DNA from: Leptasterias polaris
Taxonomy: Eukaryota; Echinodermata; Asteroidea; Forcipulatida; Asteriidae
Assembly (NCBI GenBank): GCA_037783415.1
Contig: JAZGTN010000009.1
Location: forward strand, 2,666,001 to 2,730,000
DNA: 64,000 nucleotides
Direction of reading: 5' to 3'
Position numbers and translations under genes: made by a program. Below are positions 57,212 through 64,000 of this stretch, piece after piece (position 1 is the first letter of the stretch; each line of letters opens with the position of its first letter). The notes under the pieces are model-generated. The model worked only from the letters and a program-made list of their open reading frames with translations, had not been told where the DNA came from and ran no database searches.

Positions 57212-60200
57212 ATGGCTTCTGCAGCCGCTGCAACTGGCCAGGAGGTTAACAGAATGAACATTCACGGTGCTAGTAACAGTCCCGCCCGGGGAGTAGACGG
57301 GACTCCACTGAGACAAGGTCCGCCCCCGTCCATGGGAGGAATGGCATCCAAAATGAATGGACCTCAGTCAAATGCAAATGCATCGGCTAGCCAGAACGCT
57401 GCCAAGTCTAAAGTGGTGCAATCAAACAACTCAACTGGAAAGCCTGCTAGGTGAGTAATAGTATGTGGACAATATTTGTGTAAGGTTTCTACGTATTTTG
57501 TCATCTGCAAGGTGCTGCATACTCAAAAAGATTTTGTTTCAGGAATGCTTTTAACCCTCCTACTGCCAACACAATTTGTTATTGAGTTGACTGACCATTC
57601 AAAACCATTTGGTCGAATGGTTTTGAGTGGTGAGCTAACTGTGTATAGAGTAGACCCCCTGAATGGTTTCAAATGGTATGTCAGCTTATCTATAGCCCAG
57701 TATGGATACTTTCAAGTGGTGGAATGGTTTGCCCTTGGAGTGGTGATTTTGAGTGCATTGTTTTGAATGGCAGGTCAGCTGAACTCAATTAGGGTTACAA
57801 TGTTTTTGTAAACACAGTGCCAGTGTTTTCCTCTGAACTGATAAACACTGTGCAGTACATTCACCATTCAAAACCATTTAGCCTTGGGGGCATACCACAG
57901 TGCAGTGTATCCACCACTCAAAACCATTTGAATGGTTGTGAATGGTGACACAGCTTATCATCAATACAGGTCAAATGGTACTGCCATGTGTGTACAAAAA
58001 CAATTGGGTTGTAAACGTTAGTGAGTTTTGAATGGTTTTGAATGGTGTATCAGTAGGAGGGCTAAAGGGCCATAGACATGGTTTATAATAACAGTGTAAG
58101 GCACTTGCATGTAAAGAAGCCTACTTTGGAATGAAATAGCGCATACAAAATTCAATTGTTTTTTAAATTATTGTTTATAGCGGAGATTGGAAAGCTGGGC
58201 TAAAGCAACCACCGAAAGATTCCAGATTTAAAACGAGTGTGAGTATGACATGCTTTTTAATTTAGTCTTGTATGAAACAAGCATGTGGTTTGCTTCATCG
58301 ATTGAAGCCACATCAAGGTTTTAGCCAGGATTTGGTAAAAGGGTGTCCAAATCTGCTGGAAATTTAAAAACTGGGTGTCCAAATTGTTCACTTACAATAC
58401 ATTTACATGTAAATGACAGATGAAACAGGGTGTCCAAATTTAAAACGGGGTGTCCAAAAGACACCCAGACACCCCTCTGGCTAACACTATGAGCCACATT
58501 GCATATAGAGTGTTATCCAGAATTTTTTGTTTAAAGAGGGACCCAAACTTACTAAAGATTCACTACTTGGCACACCCAACTGGCACTGAAGGTTCTCCAT
58601 GGCTTAACCTGCGTGGCCCAATTTCATAAAGCTGAATGTTGCTGAATAATTTTCTGCTAAGCAAATGGGACCAGGATACCAGTCACAGATGGTATATGCG
58701 ACGACATGGTATTTTGGCTGGTAAACCTTATTCTGGTGAGCATAATTATTGTTTGCGTAGCTACTTTCTGCGCTTAAAAGCAACTCTATAAAATTAGTGC
58801 CCAGAGCTCATTACAGTACTGCTTAAATTCATGTTCATATGTGAAAGAAAGCTGGAATTATACACTGTCCAAATTTGATACATGTATGTATGTCTGAATA
58901 TAAAAAACTGCTCTGGACAACCTCGGGCTGAATCATGAATTGAATTTGCTATTGTTTACTTTTTCACAAGAATCCCTTCGCAAGTTTACTATTTATTGTT
59001 CTTTCTTATTTTCCACACCATGCAAAGTTTCAAACACCAATTAATGTGTTTTTCAGTTATTGTGGTGCGTAATATTTGCCCTATGTGTTACTGAACCACT
59101 GTCTCACTTCTCGGTGGTGCAGCGTCAAACTGGGCATAAAGTAATCATGTATTGTTTATTTGGCAGGCATGCTTAGGTCATGTCTTGCCCACTGAGTACA
59201 TGAACATTGAAGTGATGTTGTTGTACATCGTCACTCCTTAGGCCTGCACTTTCATCTTTGAGGGGGGCAAGACCATCTTCATTTTAAATTGTAAAAGGCA
59301 CTTCCATTAGAATGTCGAAGGCTTGTATGATGTGATTACTCAATTTTTAACCGGAATTCCATGTTTTTTTGGCCCCCCCAAATTTTAATTTTTTTAAATT
59401 AATACAAATATATAAAATATATAAATATTAATTTTTTTTTTTACTTAAGATCAAATTCATAAAACAATGAAGATAAAACCATATAGAAAGCTCCCAGATT
59501 GCAGAGTAGGGCTTTTAAAACCAAACATAAATGTATATTAGTGGGGGCTTTGTGTTCGCAAGCTTTTGAGCTCGCAAGCTTTTCGTGCTTTGTGCTCACA
59601 GTTCCATTTTTTTTTTCAACAGCATATCACATCCCTGATGGGAAACTTTTCAAAGGGGCACTTAGACCAGGGGCAGCAGGCCCAGGCGTCTGTGTAATTA
59701 AGGCCTTACTCATTGTTATGATGATCATATAATCAAGCAAGAAGGTTTGATATTCCTAAGTTGGGTATTCACACTTGTCAATTCACCGATCCATTAAACC
59801 ACGCCCATTTCTCATTGACCAATCACAACCGTGAAATCTGAACACCATTTGAGCCGTTTGGTGATCTTTGCACTAATGGTGATCTTTGCACTAATGGTGA
59901 TCGGGTTTCGCGGCTGTGATTGGTCAACTCGTAAGGAGGCGGGGCTTAATGGATCGATCTATTGATAGAGTCCAGTATTTTTAGCAATGGACTAATACAG
60001 CGTTCTCCCTTGAGAATGGTCTGCTGCCAAATGCTAGGACTTTGAAACATATGAGGACCAGTCAAAATTCACTCCAAGTGGTCCGGCTGACTAGATCCGA
60101 GTTGAAAAGTATCTCTATTTCATTTGAAGTATTGACTAGTGAAAAAGCTGACAGACTTGTGAAATGACGAGCTAGTCCTGGGCCCAATTTCATAGAGCTG

Positions 60201-61259
60201 CTTAAGCAGAAAATATTGCTTAAAGAAATTCTGCTTAGCAACAATAAGCAGGATACATGTACCAGTCACAGATATCGAATGGGAAATGGTGTTTTAGCTG
60301 GTATCCTTTTTCTAGTAAGCATTGTTTTGTTTTGCTTAGCTAGTTTTGGTGCTTAAGCAGCTCTATGAAATTGGACCCTGCTGGCTAGTCACTAAAAAAG
60401 TTACGGGCAAACCCTACAATAACCAAAGAAAGCTTTAAAATAGAAGCTGGTCGTTGCATTCTCTTATTGTTTTCATTTTCTCCGGGGCATTTCACAGGAT
60501 GTGACAAACACAAAAGGCAACGAGTTTGAGGACTACTGCCTGAGTCACGGACTTCTCAAAGGCATCTTTGAGAAGGGGTGGGAGTGGCCTTCCCCCATCC
60601 AGGAGGCAAGCATACCCATGGCGCTTTCCGGTCACGACATCATCGCCAGAGCCAAGAACGGAACGGGCAAAACAGGAGCATTCACAATCCCAATGCTTGA
60701 ACGCACACAGTTGAACAAAAATGAAGTACAAGGTGAGTTTTAGTGCCAAAAAATACTTTCTGGACCTCTGACCCCACTACGAGGAAGTTCTTCTGTCTAT
60801 TTTATTATTTATTTTTTTAAATACAAGTTTCTTTGAAAATATCTTTTAACCAAAACCAACCCCTACCCCTACACCAAGCCACATATTGGGCACCAAATTG
60901 TAGAGTACACTGGCATGCACCTACCATACTACGCTTCATTTTCCCCTTTACAAAGAGGGACCAAATTCATTTCCCCCTTTACAAAGAGGGACCAAAGGTA
61001 CTGGAACTTATGCTCATAAAACTACCATTTTCCGAGGGTTATTTTGTAACGTCAAGAGTAATTTTAAAGAATTTTTGTCCGAGACTGATGTGTTGCCTCT
61101 CTTGATCGTATTCAGGCTTGGTATTGGTACCAACGAGAGAGTTGGCGCTGCAGACAAGTCAGATCTGCAAGGAGCTGTCCAAGCATCTCGGACATCAAGT
61201 CATGGTCACAACAGGAGGCACCAGTCTCAGGGATGACATCATCCGTTTACAGCAGACAG
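57212..61259 (+). CDS. DDX6: DDX6/Me31B-type DEAD-box RNA helicase, 5' part
   Basis: Exons 57212-57450, 58181-58238, 60498-60732 and 61116-61259 join in matching phase and encode the first 225 residues; the family has about 480. DDX6 represses translation and promotes decapping in P-bodies, binding 4E-T, EDC3, LSM14 and PAT1. The N-terminus is Asn/Ser/Ala-rich and poorly conserved. Then come [20 protein letters not shown] and [20 protein letters not shown], the Q motif ([14 protein letters not shown]), motif I ([13 protein letters not shown]), motif Ia (VPTRELALQ) and the GG motif ([11 protein letters not shown]). The last exon ends in phase 1 just before the expected HVIVATPGR. Motifs Ib to VI must lie beyond 64000, since no matching exon appears in the remaining 2.7 kb. 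Confidence 0.96.
57555..58061. mobile_element. Inverted-end element with repeated ATTCAAAACCATT words
   Basis: The ends CCCTCCTACTG and CAGTAGGAGGG are inverted and flanked by TTAA (57551) and CTAA (58062), so an imperfect TTAA duplication is likely. Inside, attcaaaaccattt and its complement aatggttttgaatgg recur at least seven times in both orientations. Related phrases (gtcagtaggagggttgact, gaatggtca) occur in a TBRG1 intron at 30725-31010. It lies in DDX6 intron 1. Confidence 0.7.
58320..58490. repeat. Dispersed 'ggtgtccaaatt' repeat
   Basis: The segment runs from ttttagccaggatttggtaa to cacccctctggctaac, with five tgtccaaa words inside. Similar words (gacgccct, ttggacaccctatttt, aaatcctggctaaaa) occur at 62325-62400 and 63500-63570. 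This suggests a family whose edge copies flank a larger block in the last DDX6 intron. Confidence 0.6.
58605..58800. repeat. Dispersed 'gcccaatttcataaagctg' repeat, DDX6 intron 2
   Basis: The order is cccaatttcataaagctg, ctgctaagcaaatggga, ggataccagtcacagatgg, tattttggctggtaaacc and ctactttctgcgcttaaa. A second, fuller copy lies at 60180-60390 in the same intron. It is the same family as at 8980 and 45650. Confidence 0.8.
59250..59710. repeat. 'gggggcaagaccatc' repeat, interrupted copy
   Basis: The left part, ggcaagaccatcttcatttt and ggcacttccattagaatg, ends near 59315. The right part, gggaaacttttcaaaggggc, starts at 59640. The ~320 bp between, AT-rich with a gcaagcttttgagctcgcaagcttt duplication, is absent from the 30012 and 32010 copies, so it may be an insertion. 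Confidence 0.6.
59779..59964. mobile_element. MITE family C, copy 2
   Basis: Opposite orientation to 32466-32634: ccgatccattaaaccacgcc at the left and ggcttaatggatcgatctat at the right. The interior has ccaatcacaaccgtgaaatc and gtgattggtcaactcg. It carries a 23 bp internal duplication (tggtgatctttgcactaa) missing from copy 1. Confidence 0.88.
60940..61000. repeat. Two-copy 30 bp direct repeat
   Basis: The phrase tttacaaagagggaccaaa occurs twice, at about 60949 and 60979, each preceded by ttcccc. It lies in DDX6 intron 3. Confidence 0.85.
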
Positions 61260-64000
61260 GTAAAGGAGACCAATTTAGACCTGAAGAAATTTGTTCTCTG
61301 CTTTTCTTGCAGTCATGAAAACATATATATTTCATCAAAGTCACCTCTTAGAGGCAAAGTATACGTTGGGTTTTTGGAACTGTTGGATTATATTAATCCT
61401 ATATCAGGGTTCTGCCCAGGATTTGTTTAGTGCCGGAAATTTTTTTTTCCCTAGTACAGTCAAGTCAATTTCCTTTCGATCGTGCACGGAGTGGTTACAC
61501 ACGTGCGCCCTGCAGCTGTGCCTTGAATGTAGGCCCTCAGTGCGCGCACGCCTTTACCGCCATGGGAAAACAATTTACAGCATCTATAGCATGGTGCTTA
61601 CTCTGCAGTTCATTTCCGTTGTATTAAACGCTGTAGAATAGGGTTCGCAACATGATGAAACTGGTATCATGTTATTCCAAGCGTAAAGCTATAATCAGCG
61701 TGACTGGAAACCATTGCAAAATCAATGCGGGTTTCGTGCGTTGGATATATTGTACATCGTACAGGCGGGAGGAATGCTCGATCCTGGATCATTAAAATAG
61801 ACTCAAACCAAAGAAGTAGGCTACTCGAAACTTTGGATAAAACTGTTTACTGGTAAATAATTTGTTTTACACGTTCAAAATATTTTGAAGGAAATTGGGC
61901 AAAAAAAAGGGAAAATGTGTGGTCGGAAAAAGAAAAAATTCTGCGAGTGCCGGTCGGGGAATCATGATTCAAATTTTGGGGATAAAAACTGATATATTTT
62001 TTCCATGACCACATTACTTTGAAGGGAAGTGTTTCTCAAAATGCTTTATGCTATCAAAAGCTGCTGTACATCTTACCAAGTAACTTTTTATTGCCATTGA
62101 TTTTAAGAGTAATTACCAAATGCAGACCTGCCAACCTGTACGCATTTTGCGTACCATGCAGCATTTTCACATCTGAGTACGGTGGTACGAAATATATGCA
62201 GAAAAGACGCAAAATCTAAATCGCGGTGTTAAAAACTGCAGCACGAACAGACAATTTTGTTCTCAATTTCTTCAACTGTCATTCGTTCGACCCCAGGTGC
62301 AAACAAGCTATTAGCCAGCGATACGTCGGGGCGTCTTTTGGACGCCCTATTTTATTTTTGGACGCCCCGAAAAACTGTCGGACGCCCTTGAAGACGCCCT
62401 GTTTTTTGTACATAATAAAAAAAAATTACATCCGAATACCTGAAATTGTAAGCAAAACGAACGCAAATCCAAAACTATTACTACCTGCCAGCTGCAGTGA
62501 AGGTAATTTTATGCAAGATACAACCAATTTATCTTAAATATACTGATCGCCCATTCATTGTTTACCGACAAAGGGATCAAATTTAACATCAGACAGTGCC
62601 CCCGACTAGTGGGAAGGCTTGAACAACCGCAAAGGCTTTAGAAACTATAGGGTGAAACGCCACGCAGTAGACAAGTTTACAAAGTACAGTACATGTATGT
62701 CGACGTAAAAAGCGTTGTGTATGTACATGTACATGTCGTGTACCTACCAGGGTTGTGTGTGATAGATCGGCAGCACTCGAGACACACGTGTTGTAGACTT
62801 GATTTCAAGTCTGAGATAAGGGTTATTTTTCTGCATCAGCCACACAAAATCCCCCCGCAGATTGGCTATCACGCGCTCTAACTCGTAGGTTAAAGACAGA
62901 GGTTAATCCACAAGAGGGCGCTATTTCAGGCAATGCAGGTAGACTAAAAACCAGGAGCACAGACTTGGAACCAAGTCTAGGCACGTCATTCCCGCTCTTT
63001 TCTGGCTGCCGGCAACCTTTCAGCGCATATTAATGTTGCAGAACATCGCACATGCGCAGTGTATGAGTCAAAACGTGCGTGTCTGTTTGTAATGTGTGAA
63101 CCTCCCACCATGAGTATGGGTAATGCAGGTTTAATAAAGAATGCTCACTGCACACCGTAATATTGAAGGACAGTACTTCTTAAATGCTCACCTCCCTCAA
63201 TCCCTCGTAGTGGTACACTGTAAATGTACATGTACATTTCGTATTTAATTCGCGGGCTATAGAAATAGAATACTGCAACTCGACTCTTGTACGGGGGAAA
63301 TCAATATGAAAAAGTCGTGACCCCGCCCAAACTTTAAAAATAATAATAACACTGCGCGAAATACTACGATTCTTAGGGCTGTACGGTGCTGATTTATTTT
63401 TGTTAAACCCTTTAATCGGCCCAGACCCAAAGCATACGTGGAGTACACAGTAAATGCAATAATAGTTCTGTGGTACATGCGTGCTGAACATTTACCCCAA
63501 CAATTTGGACGCCCTGTTTTTCAATCCAGTCAAATTTGGACACCCTATTTTCAAATCCTGGCTAAAAGCTTGGGTGCAAAAACAACCGAACAAAGACACC
63601 CTGCATCTGAGTGATTATTATGCACTTCGATAAAAATGAGGTTGTGCCTAGAACTATATTTTAAATTCTTACTCCCGCTGGAAAACTAATAAACCAATGC
63701 GTAACAAAGGGGGTGGGAATGGCGCAATCCAGTTTCGGTCAATCTGGTACAGTACATTGTATAGCTGTATGCATGGATGTACGTGCACACAACGCACGTG
63801 TTCGGCATCGCCGTGTGATTAATACTTGAGTGTACAATATGGACGCCGATCCTAGTGTCAGATTAATAAATCGTTTCTGTTAGTTTTACTTTTATTAGGG
63901 GAGAATAATGGGAATTTAATGGCCTGTGATCTTTGTATAAGAGAAACAAATGATGAATTGAAGTGGAACTGGAAAATTCTACGATAGGCTTTCGTTTGTC
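61260..64000. other. DDX6 intron 4 to window end, no exon recognised
   Basis: After the donor at 61260 I see no segment encoding the next DEAD-box motifs on the plus strand. The block shows repeat-family words at both sides (cagggttctgcccaggattt near 61406, aaatcctggctaaaagc near 63553) and tgtacatgtacatgt runs at 62725 and 63227. It may be a large repeat insertion. No independent gene is supported. Confidence 0.5.

Overview
The window looks like nuclear DNA from an animal, most probably an invertebrate deuterostome such as an echinoderm; this is an inference, not proven. Its genes have many small exons with GT-AG introns of 0.1 to 6 kb, and five of them translate into proteins close to human families. 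The introns and spacers are packed with tRNA-derived SINEs, truncated non-LTR retrotransposons and many short inverted-repeat (MITE) families. There are no prokaryotic operons, CRISPR arrays or rRNA genes.

Layout. (1) 1441-11209, + strand: a cyclic-nucleotide phosphodiesterase of the PDE9A type; its 5' end is probably outside the window. (2) 13490-15675: a 5'-truncated non-LTR retrotransposon with an open reverse transcriptase frame. (3) 17558-25194, +: a four-exon CAP-domain protein of the GAPR-1/GLIPR2 type with a 5.9 kb first intron. (4) 27909-45454, +: a twelve-exon, about 935-residue homologue of TBRG1. It joins a long polyglutamine N-terminus and a HARE-HTH winged helix to the usual FYRN-FYRC core. 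One intron carries about 42 copies of a 104-bp satellite. (5) 52626-47903, - strand: UFC1, the E2-like enzyme for UFM1, complete in four exons and tail-to-tail with TBRG1. (6) 53005-56638, +: a tentative short unidentified gene that shares a ~380 bp head-to-head promoter interval with UFC1. (7) 57212 onward, +: the first four coding exons of a DDX6/Me31B RNA helicase, which leaves the window on the right.

The genes do not form one pathway. They cover cGMP turnover, a membrane-associated CAP protein, a chromatin or growth regulator, ufmylation and mRNA storage or decay, so their proximity need not mean shared function.

The most interesting points are the HARE-HTH plus polyQ plus FYR architecture of TBRG1; the satellite with palindromic monomer ends and a solo relative two introns upstream; and a Kolobok-like transposon whose two inward-facing ORFs (a THAP domain and an acidic PYMYEP protein) suggest an internally deleted two-gene element. 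Other transposon relics have readable TIRs and target-site duplications: piggyBac-like TTAA, Harbinger-like TTA, and a hAT-like 8 bp duplication with TATCGATA clusters.
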